Of a DNA stretch of 22,500 nt, positions 1 to 11,895 are shown in pieces (within the stretch, counting starts at the first letter, position 1; each line of letters begins with the position of its first letter). The stretch lies in NCBI GenBank assembly GCA_009176605.1, contig SEYY01022919.1:1-22500 (forward strand). The letters are read 5' to 3'. Both the position numbers and the translations under genes were made by a program. The notes beneath the pieces were generated by a model that was not told the DNA's origin, did not search any database, and saw only the letters and a list, made by a program, of their open reading frames with translations. The DNA comes from Armadillidium nasatum (taxonomy: Eukaryota > Arthropoda > Malacostraca > Isopoda > Armadillidiidae).

Positions 1-2145
1 GAAATGGAAATGCCTTAAAAATAAGAAGTAAGGACTGCACAAATATTCTTAAAGAATTTAAAGTACAAGAATAATAGTTTGACAATAACTCTATATCCCT
101 TTGATCTAGCAAGTGGAAATGACTATACATTTATTTACAAATCTTAAGATATTAAAAATATTAGAGACCATAAAGGAAATCTTCGAGAAAATCAAAAGAA
201 TATTACTTACACCATATTGTCGAGACCATTAGATATTATTATTCAATCACATCCTCGTAATAATGTTTCATCAAACCAAGAGATTTAGATTAATGGGACG
301 TATGTAGATCACGATGTGAAACAGAAATTTGGCCCACATATTCTTGAAAAATGGTCTTGTCAGAAAAATGGATAACATGATTGCTCTTCTCTGTTACAAA
401 ATTTTTTTACTGTTGAAACGTGGGATTGCAGTAAGAATTAAAATGAAAGCATGTGTTAAGATTTATTATTGGATAAGGCTCAGACAAACGTTAGAGGCCA
501 AACATTAATTATTCCTCCATATACACTTGAAATGAGTAATAATTATACAATTTCCTACAAAGTGAAAGATTTAAGAAATATTAAGGACGAGAAAGGAAAT
601 GCTAGGGAAAAGGAAACGAAGTTGACCTTTTCTATAATAATACGACCCTTAAATGTCACACTAACTGCAAATAAGCAATCAGTTAATATTACTGAACAAC
701 TTGTCCTAACTGGTTTGTATGAGGATCCCGACTTTAAGGCAAAATCTGGTCCTCATATAAAATAATCTTGGAAATGTTTGATAAATAATAATTAATAGTG
801 CGATTTCCCCGTTAATGTTAAAGATTAAAAGTTGGGGTAAACTCTCACCTTACCACCAATGACACTAAGAGGTGGAAATGTTTACACGTTTTATTACAAA
901 GTAGAAGATTCTCGAAAGTTGGTGGACTTTTAAGGTTAAAAAAGAGAAAAGGAACTTAATATTTCGATTTCAACTACGATATCTCCCGTTGAGGTATTTA
1001 TAAGCTCTCCTTAAAATGAAACTGTAAAATCAACTGAAGAACTCATTATTAATGGATCATATAAAGATCCAGATCAGAAAGGAGGGGCTAGTAAATCTAT
1101 TGTGTAGTTGTGGTCGTGTCTTAAAAACACAAACGAAACATGTACAAATTTACTGAAATTTGTTTAGATAAACGAAAAAGATTCTACACTGACGCTTCCT
1201 CCTTATACTTTACAAAGTGGTGGTAATTACACCTTTACCTATACAGTCAAAGACACTCGAAATGTTACAGATTACAATGGAAAAAACAGAGAATACTTCA
1301 AAGTTATCTCCTTCACAGTACAAGTATCACCAATTACAGTTACAATGACCTCAGATTAGGAAGAACGTATTATTGTAGCAAACAGTACAGTTAAAATTAC
1401 TGGATCATATAAAGATGATGATGTAAAGGAAATGTCAATCCCCAATATACTGGAAATGTGGACGTGTTAAAAAAATAATGTTGAGAATTGCAACAAATTA
1501 TTGAAAAGCATATCAATACAAAGTAGAAATTAAATCTTAACTTTACATCCCTTTACATTTGAAAGTGGAAATAATTATACGATATTTTATGAGGCTAAAG
1601 ATCGTCGATATTTAAATTAAAATTAGACAAAACAACGTTCTGATTAACAAAGTATAACTTTTTAAGTAAAAATTCTGCCCATTACTGTTAATATAATATC
1701 AAAATTAAACGGAACAATTAAGGCTAGTGAAAATGTTGAGATTTAAGGGTTTTATGAGGACCCAGATGAAAAAAACAAAATTAGTCCAAATGTGGTTCAG
1801 TCATGGTCGTGTTTAAAAAATGAAAATAAAAATTGTGAAAACTTACTTTCAAATACCAACGAATCCAATAACAATTTAATGTTGACGTTACCTCCATTCA
1901 CTTTAGAAAGTGGAAATAACTTACACCTTTTAGTATGTAGCTAAAGATACTAAAAAACTAAAAGATTACTCTGATAACAAAAGAGAGAACAAAAAAGAAA
2001 TATCACTCACCATCTTAGTATAGCCATTAACAGTAACCATATTTCCTGAAAAGGACCAGAAAATCTACAGTAATGAAAATGTTACATTGAAAGGGGAATA
2101 CAAAGATCCAGATACCAAAGCAAACTTTAGTAAAAATGTTGTTTA
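1..2145 (+). repeat. Higher-order repeat copy 1 (six domains, 714 codons)
   Basis: First of three near-identical blocks. It begins in the middle of a domain only because the window does; base 1 corresponds to 2146 and 4287. Trp-Cys cores lie at 5, 352, 769, 1111, 1459 and 1804. The length is 2145, or 2142 (714 codons) after discounting extra bases near 30, 71 and 1921 that copies 2 and 3 lack. Between 352 and 1804 the frame is constant, with many in-frame TAA/TAG codons. Confidence 0.92.
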
Positions 2146-5100
2146 GAAATGGAAATGCCTTAAAAATAAGAAGTAGGACTGCACAAATATTCTTAAAGAA
2201 TTTAAAGTACAAGATAATAGTTTGACAATAACTCTATATCCCTTTGATCTAGCAAGTGGAAATGACTATACATTTATTTACAAATCTTAAGATATTAAAA
2301 ATATTAGAGACCATAAAGGAAATCCTCGAGAAAATCAAAAGAATATTACTTACACCATATTGTCGAGACCATTAGATATTATTATTCAATCACATCCTCG
2401 TGATAATGTTTCATCAAACCAAGAGATTTAGATTAATGGGACGTATGTAGATCACGATGTGAAACAGAAATTTGGCCCACATATTCTTGAAAAATGGTCT
2501 TGTCAGAAAAATGGATAACATGATTGCTCTTCTCTGTTACAAAAAATTTTTACTGTTGAAACGTGGGATTGCAGTAAGAATTAAAATGAAAGCAAATGTT
2601 AAGATTTATTATTGGATAAGGCTCAGACAAACGTTAGAGGCCAAACATTAATTATTCCTCCATATACACTTGAAATGAGTAATAACTTATACAATTTCCT
2701 ACAAAGTGAAAGATTTAAGAAATATTAAGGACGAGAAAGGAAATGCTAGAGGAAAAGGAAACGAAGTTGACCTTTTCTATAATAATACGACCCTTAAATA
2801 TCACACTAACTGCAAATAAGCAATCAGTTAATATTACTGAACAACTTGTCCTAACTGGGTTGTATGAGGATCCCGACTTTAAGGCAAAATCTGGTCCTCA
2901 TATAAAATAATCTTGGAAGTGTTTGATAAATAATGAGAAATGTGATTTCTCCTTAAATATTACCGATTAAGATTTGGGGTAAATTGTTACCTTACCACCA
3001 ATGACACTAAGAGGTGGAAATGTTTACACATTTTATTACAAAGTAGAAGATTCTCGAAAGTTGGTGGACTTTTAAGGTTAAAAAAGAGAGAAGGAACTTA
3101 ATATTTCGATTTCAACTACGATATCTCCCGTTGAGGTATTTATAAGCTCTCCTTAAAATGAAAGTGTAAAATCAACTGAAGAACTCATTATTAATGGATC
3201 ATATAAAGATCCAGATCAGAAAGGAGGGGCTAGTAAATCTATTGTGTAGTTGTGGTCGTGTCTTAAAAACACAAACGAAACATGTACAAATTTACTGAAA
3301 TTTGTTTAGATAAACGAAAAAGATTCTACACTGACGCTTCCTCCTTATACTTTACAAAGTGGTGGTAATTACTCCTTTACCTATACAGTCAAAGACACTC
3401 GAAATGTTACAGATTACAATGGAAAAAACAGAGAATACTTCAAAGTTATCTCCTTCACAGTACAAGTATAACCAATTAAAGTTACAATGACTTCAAATTA
3501 GGAAGAACGTATTATTGTAGCAAACAGTACAGTTAAAATTACTGGATCATATAAAGATGATGATGTAAAGGAAATGTCAATCCCCAATATATTGGAAATA
3601 TGGAAGTGTTAAAAAAATAATGTTGAGAATTGCAACAAATTATTGAAAAGCATATCAATACAAAGTAGAAATTAAATCTTAACTTTACATCCCTTTACAT
3701 TTGAAAGTGGAAATAATTATACGATATTTTATGAGGCTAAAGATCGTCGATATTTAAATTAAAATTAGACAAAACAACGTTCTGATTAACAAAGTATAAC
3801 TTTTTAAGTAAAAATTCTGCCCATTACTGTTAATATAATATCAAAATTAAACGGAACAATTAAGGCTAGTGAAAATGTCGAGATTTAAGGGTTTTATGAG
3901 GACCCAGATGAAAAAAACAAAATTAGTCCAAATGTGGTTCAGTCATGGTCGTGTTTAAAAAATGAAAATGAAAATTGTGAAAATTTACTTTCAAATACCA
4001 ACGAATCCAATAACAATTTAATGTTGACGTTACCTCCATTCACTTTAGAAAGTGGAAATAACTACACCTTTTAGTATGTAGCTAAAGATACTAAAAAACT
4101 AAAAGATTACTCTGACAACAAAAGAGAGAACAAAAAAGAAATATCACTCACCATCTTAGTATAGCCATTAACAGTAACCATATTTCCTGAAAAAGACCAG
4201 AAAATCTACAGTAATGAAAATGTTACATTGAAAGGGGAATACACAGATCCAGATACGAAAGAAGACTTTAGTAAAAATGTTGTTTAGAAATGGACATGCC
4301 TTAAAAATAAGAAGTAAGACTGCACAAATATTCTTAAAGAATTTAAAGTACAAGATAATAGTTTGACAATAACTCTATATCCCTTTGATCTAGCAAGTGG
4401 AAATGACTATACATTTATTTACAAATCTTAAGATATTAAAAATATTAGAGACCATAAAGGAAATCCTCGAGAAAATCAAAAGAATATTACTTACACCATA
4501 TTGTCGAGACCATTAGATATTATTATTCAATCACATCCTCGTGATAATGTTTCATCAAACCAAGAGATTTAGATTAATGGGACGTATGTAGATCATGATG
4601 TGAAACAGAAATTTGGCCCACATATTCTTGAAAAATGGTCTTGTAAGAAAAATGGATAACATGATTGCTCTTCTCTGTTACAAAAAATTTTTACTGTTGA
4701 AACGTGGGATTGCAGTAAGAATTAAAATGAAAGCAAATGTTAAGATTTATTATTGGATAAGGCTCAGACAAACGTTAGAGGCCAAACATTAATTATTCCT
4801 CCATATACACTTGAAATGAGTAATAATTATACAATTTCCTACAAAGTGAAAGATTTAAGAAATATTAAGGACGAGAAAGGAAATGCTAGGGAAAAGGAAA
4901 CGAAGTTGACCTTTTCTATAATAATACGACCCTTAAATGTCACACTAACTGCAAATAAGCAATCAGTTAATATTACTGAACAACTTGTCCTAACTGGGTT
5001 GTATGAGGATCCCGACTTTAAGGCAAAATCTGGTCCTCATATAAAATAATCTTGGAAGTGTTTGATAAATAATAATTAATAGTGCGATTTCTCCCGTTAA

Positions 5101-8100
5101 ATGTTACAAGATTAAGAAGTTGGGGTAAACTCTTACCTTACCACCAATGACACTAAGAGGTGGAAATGTTTACACATTTTATTACAAAGTAGAAGATTCT
5201 CGAAAGTTGGTGGACTTTTAAGGTTAAAAAAGAGAGAAGGAACTTAATATTTCGATTTCAACTACGATATCTCCCGTTGAGGTATTTATAAGCTCTCCTT
5301 AAAATGAAAGTGTAAAATCAACTGAAGAACTCATTATTAATGGATCATATAAAGATCCAGATCAGAAAGGAGGGGCTAGTAAATCTATTGTGTAGTTGTG
5401 GTCGTGCCTTAAAAACACAAACGAAACATGTACAAATTTACTGAAATTTGTTTAGATAAACGAAAAAGATTCTACACTGACGCTTCCTCCTTATACTTTA
5501 CAAAGTGGTGGTAATTACACCTTTACCTATACAGTCAAAGACACTCGAAATGTTACAGATTACAATGGAAAAAACAGAGAATACTTCAAAGTTATCTCCT
5601 TCACAGTACAAGTATAACCAATTAAAGTTACAATGACCTCAGATTAGGAAGAACGTATTATTGTAGCAAACAGTACAGTTAAAATTACTGGATCATATAA
5701 AGATGATGATGTAAAGGAAATGTCAAACCCCAATATACTGGAAATGTGGACGTGTCAAAAAAATGAACAGGAAAATTGCAACAAATTATTGAAAAGCATA
5801 TCAATATAAAGTAGAAATTAAATCTTAACTTTACATCCATTTACATTTGAAAGTGGAAATAATTATACGATATTTTATGAGGCTAAAGATCGTCGATATT
5901 TAAATTAAAATTAGACAAAACAACGTTCTGATTAACAAAGTATAACTTTTTAAGTAAAAATTCTGCCCATTACTGTTAATATAATATCAAAATTAAACGG
6001 AACAATTAAGGCTAGTGAAAATGTCGAGATTTAAGGGTTTTATGAGGACCCAGATGAAAAAAACAAAATTAGTTCAAATGTGGTTCAGTCATGGTCGTGT
6101 TTAAAAAATGAAAATGAAAATTGTGAAAATTTACTTTCAAATACCAATGAATCCAATAACAATTTAATGTTGACGTTACCTCCATTCACTTTAGAAAGTG
6201 GAAATAACTACACGTTTTAGTATGTTGCTAAAGATACTAAAAAACTAAAAGATTACTCTGACAACGAAAAGAGAGAACAAAAAAGAAATATCATTCACCA
6301 TCTTAGTATAGCCATTAACAGTAAGTATATTACCTGAAGAAGACCAGATAATCTACAATAATGAAACTGTTACATTGAAAGGATAATATACAGACCCAGA
6401 CAAGAGAGAAAATTTTAATGAAAATATAGTTTAAAAATGGAGATGCCTTGAGAATAAAATTTAGAACTGCACAAATATTCTTAGTGATCATATAATAGAA
6501 TAAAACGACAGCCTGACAATAAACATAGATCCTTTCGTATTGAAAGGTGGGAATAATTACACTTTTACTTACAAAGCATCGGACACTAAAAATACATAAG
6601 ACCACGAAGGAAAATTAAGAGAAGATGAAAAGAGTATTAACTTTCACCGTCATGGTAAAACCATTAGAAATTTACCTTCAATCAAATCCTCCTGATACAG
6701 CATTATCAAACCAAGAGATTTTGATCAATGGGACTTACGTAGATCACGATGTGAAACAGAAACATGGGCCGCATATCATTGAAAAATGGTCTTGTGTTTA
6801 AAACGAAAAAAGAGATTGCAAATCTTTATTACAATAAATTTCCACTACACCCGGAGGATAAATATTCACCCTACCACCGTACACACTTGAGAGTGGCAAT
6901 GAATACACATTTTAATATGAAATAAAAGATTCTACCTATTTCAACGATTACTTGGGAAGGAAAAGAGAAAACAAGAAAAATGTTTCAATTACAATTAATA
7001 TACAGCCCCTAAGTGCTAATATTACTCATAATATAAATGATTCAGTAGAAGCTCATCAACAAATTACAATTAATGGAATATGTGAAGATCCAGATTTAAA
7101 GAGTAAATTTGGAGATAATTTGGTTACCTCTTGGTCTTGTACTGTGAATGGAGAACAAAGTTGTTCAAACATATTTACTGATATAACAATGAGAAATAAC
7201 CAATAGACTTTAAATATCTAACCTTATTCATTGGAAAGTGGAAATAATTATACAGTATTTTATGATTGCAGAGACATTCGAAACTTGAAAGATTTTAGTG
7301 GGAAAAATAGATAAACTTCTCAAAACGTAACTTTTAGTGTAAATGTGTTACCACTACAAATTCAAATATCATCAACGCCATCTTCGTAATTTATTGAAGC
7401 TAGCAATGAGTTACGTGTTGAAGGGTCTTATTATGATCCAGATTAAAAAAGTGGAGTCACTCCTGGTATAATACAAAGCTGGTCGTGTAACGAAGGCGGA
7501 AAATAAAATTGTCAAGGTATAGAAACAAAATTTTAAATAAATAATGAAAAGAATAGATCAACATTAGTCATACCTCCATACACTTTTCAGTAAGGAAAAA
7601 ATTATACGATTATTTATAAAATATAAGATGAATAGAAAAAAGTTGATTTTACAGGAAAACCAAGGGAGAAAAGTAACATAGATATTATTTGTACTAAAAG
7701 TTATGCCTTTGAATGCTGAACTAAGCAACGACAAAGGTGAGACTGTAAATTCTAGTGAGGAAATCACTCTTTTTGGTTAATATAGAGATCCTGATTTAGA
7801 AAAAGGATATGGTCCAAATATTATTTAAAGTTGGTTTTGTCTTTAAAATGATGAAATAAAATGTTCTTACTTATTAAAATAGATAAAAGATTTGAAAAAT
7901 GGAAGCCAACGATTAATTTTACCCTCATTTGCTCTATAGAGTGGAAATAAATACAAAATCACATACAAAATTAAGGACTCTGTATAATTAACAGATCATT
8001 AAGGAAAACTAAGAGAAGTTGAAGATTTTAATACTTTTAATGTTAGAATCCAGCCTCTTAAAGTAAACTTAAGTAGCAAATAAAGTGCAATAATTAAAAC

Positions 8101-11100
8101 AACTGAGCAAATTGAAATTGAAGGAAGATACGAAGACCCAGATGAGAAAGCAGGATTCGGTCTTCACATAATCGAAACCTGGTCCTGCTTAAAAAATGGA
8201 AATGAAAATTGCCCTAATTTAATTAAAAATGTTCAAACGTAAAAAGGGGGTTAAACGTTAATAATTCCCCCATATAGTTTAGAAACAGGAAAAGAATACA
8301 CATTTTCTTATGCAGTCCGAGACTAACGATTTTCTGTCGATTAGAGAGGCATTATCAAACAAGCTCAAAATTTCAGTATCATTTTGTCACCTATTTAAGT
8401 TAATATTACATCAAATAGACAGAAAACAGTAAATGCAAGTGAAAGCATCTAACTTATTGGTTCTTATAAAGACCCAGATTAACCCAATGATTATGGTCCT
8501 TTAACGCTTACAAAGTGGACATGTATTAAAAATTTAAATTGAAAGCTGTACAAATTTACTACCTGGTGCGACGAATGGAAAAAATAGGTAAATTTAAGAA
8601 ATACCTCCCTACGCACTTGAAACGGGAAATCTTTATACTTTTTAATTTGAAGTTTGGGATTCTCGAAATATTAAACATTAGAAATGGAAATTTGAAAAAA
8701 GATAATGAGTCAATAACATTAGAAGTGTTAGTGCAACCTATTTAGATAATCATTAAGCCACATGAAAATTTAATAATAAACTAGAGTGAGCAAATATTAA
8801 TTACTGGATCGTTTATTGATCCAGATGTGAAAGGAAATTAAGGATTTCACATTATTCAAAGATGGGAATGCGTTAAAAATAGAAACCATAAATGCCCATT
8901 GTTAATAACAAATGTTAAAGAAGTTGATGGAGAGCAGGTACTGACCTTACCTTCTTACTCCTTAAAAAGTGGAAACGATTACACGAATTTCCTACAATGT
9001 GGAGGATTCTAGAAATATAACAGACGTGACAGGAAATGCCAGGAAAGCAAAAATAGAAATAACAATTACAGTTTTAATCTAGCCTTTAACAGTAAATCTA
9101 GTTCCAGTCACAAATCAGACAGTTAATTCCAGTACAAAAATTGAAATGAAAGGATCCTATTTTGATCCCGATGTTAAAGGAAATTTTGGCCCACATATAG
9201 TCGAAACTTGGTCATGTATCAAGAACAGTGAGGAAAACTGCGATTCTCTTTTATCACATGTAACAAAATCAAATGGGAGCCAAACGCTGGTCATAGAACC
9301 ATTCATACTTAAAAGTGGAAATAAATATACAATAGAATATAGTGCTAAGGATATTTAAGATCCGATAGATTACAAAGGTAATAGTCGAGAAGGAAAAGAG
9401 AGCCGTACATATTCTGTACAAATTAGACCTCTGGTGGTTAATCTTCATTCAGATCTAAAGGGTGAAATTTACAGTAGTTCTGAAATTAAACTTGAAGGAT
9501 ACTATGAAGATCCAGATGTTGTAAACTCTTTTGGTCCTCACATCAAATAAGAATGGAAATGCTTTAAATAAGGAGAAAGTTGCTAAGATTTGGTAAATAA
9601 TACTCATTTTAAAAATGGAAATTCAACTCTCATATTACCTCCATTTACATTTGAGAGCGGTTTCAATTATACAATTGTATATGAAGTAAAAGACACCAGA
9701 AACATAAAAGATTATTAGAATAAGAGTAAAGAAGACAGAAAGCAAATAACATACAGTGTTTTAATATCGCCTTTAAATACTTCTTTAACTTCAACAGTAG
9801 GAAAAACTGTCAATGCTGGTCAGGAAATTTCAATGACTGGTTCTTACGAGGATCCAGATTTTTAGAAAAAATTTGGAAATCATATTGAATAAAGCTGGAA
9901 ATGTCTTAAAGGTGAAAACACCAACTGCCAATCTCTTCTGAAAGTTACAACAACAGAAAATAACAGTTAATCATTATCTCTGCCACCATTTTCATTAGAA
10001 AGTGGTTATAATTATACATTTTCTTATGTAGTTGAAGATACTAGAATGCAAGCTTAAATAATTGGAAGGAAAAAAATTTAAAACATTACAATTTATGTAA
10101 ATTTACAGCCCATCAGAGTAGAAATACAATCGGACCAAAAAGGAATAATATAAACTAGCAGAGAAATCAAAATAAACGCATGGTTCGAAGATCCTGTTGT
10201 AGAATAAAAAATTGGTCCGCATATAGAATATACTTGGGAATGTCTTTTAAATTAAGTAACGTAATGTCCCGAGTTATTGTAAAATATCCAAAAATATAAT
10301 GATTCTTTCTAAAGTTTAATTCTTAAGAAAAATACCCTGAAAGAAGGCAATGATTATACATTTACTTTTAAAGTCTGGGATACTCGAAAACATGTTCTGA
10401 AAGATAAGAAAAGAGAATCATTTGCGAATTTAACTTTTACTATCAAGAGTGATATAATGGATATACTCAAGGACTTAACAGAAGTAAGAGAAAACTGCTT
10501 AGGTATAGAACAAATTTTAATAATGGTTTAATGTGTAGTGCCTAAAATAAGAGAACCACTTGACTTCTAAAATTAATCCACTGGAAGGCACCATGAAACA
10601 TATATTAAGTAAAGCCTGCGTAAACTGCAACAAGTATAATTTTCTTTAGCGTATAAATAGTTGTACAGATTTTGTGAGTCCATCGTGGTGCGATATTGAA
10701 GCAAATATACCTAAACGCTGTCCGACATTGAATTCTTGTAAAATGGAGAGTCAGGTAGAAAAATGCGTCGATGGCAAAACAGGTCCCAGTTGTTAATACG
10801 ATTCCATAAGGAAAATAACTTAAGATATTATATCTTATACTATAAAAGATAAACTCGCTAACAAAATATTGGGAGATTACCGTACCATGGGTGGAAGGAT
10901 TTTATAAATGACAGTTCATGTTTCTTTTTATAATCTCTATATTGACGAAATTATTAAAGATATGGAACTCGAGGTGGAGGTAGTAAATAATAACGACTCT
11001 GATTATGAGGTTGTATAAGAACCTGTAAAGACGATTAAATCCAAAATATTATTCAAATTTAATTTTAAGATAAATTCTTCGGAGTAGTTTTTACCTGTAA

Positions 11101-11855
11101 AATTCAATTTTACTTTAACTACCGAAATGTAGGGAACCCACAATATATAAGGAACATTTGAGTAACAAATTGAGGTCTTAAAAGATTTTATACCTGTTAT
11201 AAATGGTAGAGAAGAAGTAAAATATAATCCTCCAGATATCGTAATGTTGGATGCTTCTGGATCTTACGACCCAAATTCGGGAGAGATTATCGACCCTTCT
11301 GAAGTTTAGTTCATCTGGACTTGTACAACAACCTTCCTATCAATGATGGACCTTTGTGATGGCAATGAAATATAGAAGAATGATTCTCGAGTTAAATTTG
11401 AAGAAGGTGGAAAGATACTGACTTTGGTGGAGAAAATTGAACCTGGATCATCTATGTCTTTTAAATTGACCATGAAAGATAGGTCACCTTATTCTATTCG
11501 TGTCCCTCAATCAGTAGAATAAAAGGTAACTGTATTAGATGAAAAATCACGAACTGACACTCCATAGATCCGGTTTATTTGCTCAAAATACTGTGTTAAA
11601 GGGTATCTAACTCCAAATGATCGGTGGGTTGTTGAAGTAATTTGTGATAATTGTGATGATATTTATAATGTATATTTCCATTGGACCCTTTGGAATACCA
11701 AAGAAAATAAAATTCTGAACTTTGACTGGGTGAAAGGAACGGAGGGTGGTATAAATAAAGGTCCAGGACTTTATAGAATAGCGATTCGCCCGAATTCATT
11801 GCCACAAGGTCTTGAGTTTGATGTTAAGGTAGAAGCTAATTTCATTAAAGTTTGA
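1..11855 (+). CDS. Giant REJ/polycystin-like surface protein, ciliate code (TAA/TAG = Gln), 5' partial, with frame breaks
   Basis: With TAA and TAG read as glutamine and TGA as stop, the stretch reads as one very long protein that begins left of the window and ends at TGA 11853-11855. In order it holds about 30 domains of about 115 residues (Trp codons from 5 to 10235, usually 342-349 bases apart), a Cys-rich segment, and a REJ-like region. The domain pattern is G-x-Y-x-DPD, G-P-x-I, W-x-C, C-x-x-LL, LPP-x-T-L-x-SGN-x-YT, KD-x-R, R-E, then x-P-L-x-V. The Trp-Cys plus second Cys suggests a disulfide-bonded extracellular fold of the REJ/PKD type, as in large ciliate surface proteins. I see no transmembrane segment in the translated part. 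Single extra bases shift the frame near 30, 71, 1921, 2686, 2750, 5087-5115, 6266, 6639, 7690, 8536, 8680, 8985 and 10550. The code and the repeat structure are clear; the REJ family name is by resemblance. Confidence 0.8.
2146..4286 (+). repeat. Higher-order repeat copy 2 (six domains, 713 codons)
   Basis: Second block, 2141 bases, with Trp-Cys cores at 2150, 2495, 2914, 3253, 3601 and 3946. Extra bases near 2686 and 2750 shift the frame relative to copies 1 and 3; without them it is 2139 bases, or 713 codons. It is one codon shorter than copy 1 in the third domain, where copy 1 has N-x-x-C-D-F and copy 2 has E-K-C-D-F. Otherwise it differs from copy 3 by scattered single substitutions. Confidence 0.92.
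4287..6325 (+). repeat. Higher-order repeat copy 3 (six domains), right edge of the homogenised array
   Basis: Third block with Trp-Cys cores at 4291, 4636, 5053, 5399, 5747 and 6092. It is near-identical to copy 2 until about 6325, where similarity drops sharply although the domain pattern continues. Four extra bases relative to copy 1 cluster at 5087-5115, and one more lies near 6266. At 5756-5758 it has CAA where copies 1 and 2 have TAA (1468-1470 and 3610-3612). At 5807-5809 it has TAA where copy 1 has CAA (1519-1521). These paired sites support the glutamine reading. Confidence 0.9.
6326..10430 (+). repeat. Diverged tandem REJ-like domains (about 12 units)
   Basis: Single-copy domains of the giant protein with Trp-Cys cores at 6438, 6787, 7132, 7480, 7832, 8180, 8516, 8863, 9209, 9554, 9896 and 10235. 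Spacing is 336-352 bases. The first two resemble domains 1 and 2 of the six-domain block, so they may begin an older, diverged fourth block. They keep the DPD, W-x-C, SGN-x-YT and x-P-L landmarks but little other identity. Extra bases shift the frame near 6639, 7690, 8536, 8680 and 8985. This looks like ancestral array sequence not reached by the recent block duplications. Confidence 0.85.
10443..10800 (+). other. Cys-rich linker segment of the giant protein
   Basis: After the last repeat domain the protein changes character. From about 10593 the frame encodes a Cys-rich stretch (C-V-N-C-N-K, then single Cys at irregular 4-12 residue spacing, ending G-P-S-C), about nine Cys in 68 residues, typical of a secreted disulfide-rich module. 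The 10443-10590 part lies in a different frame, so one extra base is inferred near 10550. I cannot assign the module to a named family. It sits between the repeat array and the REJ-like region, as a stalk or hinge might. Confidence 0.55.
10801..11855 (+). other. REJ-like C-terminal region of the giant protein, ending at TGA
   Basis: This region continues the frame of the Cys-rich part with no TGA for about 350 codons. From 10593 to the stop I count 13 TAA/TAG and four CAA/CAG codons. A segment reading LDASGSYDPNSG-EIIDP followed by F-I-W-T-C and a later Cys (about 11250-11360) is the classic opening of a REJ/PKD-like domain. More beta-rich sequence follows, with a C-S-K-Y-C and a C-D-N-C pair (about 11580-11665). 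The frame stops at TGA 11853-11855. No membrane segment precedes the stop, so the protein is either secreted or was truncated relative to membrane-bound relatives. Confidence 0.7.
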
Positions 11856-11895
11856 TGTATTTATGAAATTAATAATAGAGTATCACATATAAAAT

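Noticed and set aside
28-36. Euplotes-style programmed +1 frameshift at AAG-TAA
   Set aside because: Copies 2 and 3 have the same codons without the extra base, and other breaks share no slippery motif.
469-765. Standard-code ORF of 98 codons (and its twin at 4753-5049)
   Set aside because: It is one TAA-to-TAA slice of the giant code-6 frame; the flanking TAA codons are glutamine, and the protein pattern continues on both sides.
2027-6605. Minus-strand ORFs of 61-91 codons at 2027, 4168 and 6330
   Set aside because: They are antisense shadows of the repeat domains, recurring only because the plus-strand block recurs.
1-10430. CRISPR array or DNA-level satellite
   Set aside because: The repeats are coding, diverge by codon, and have a 2.14-kb period made of protein domains, not short direct repeats with spacers.
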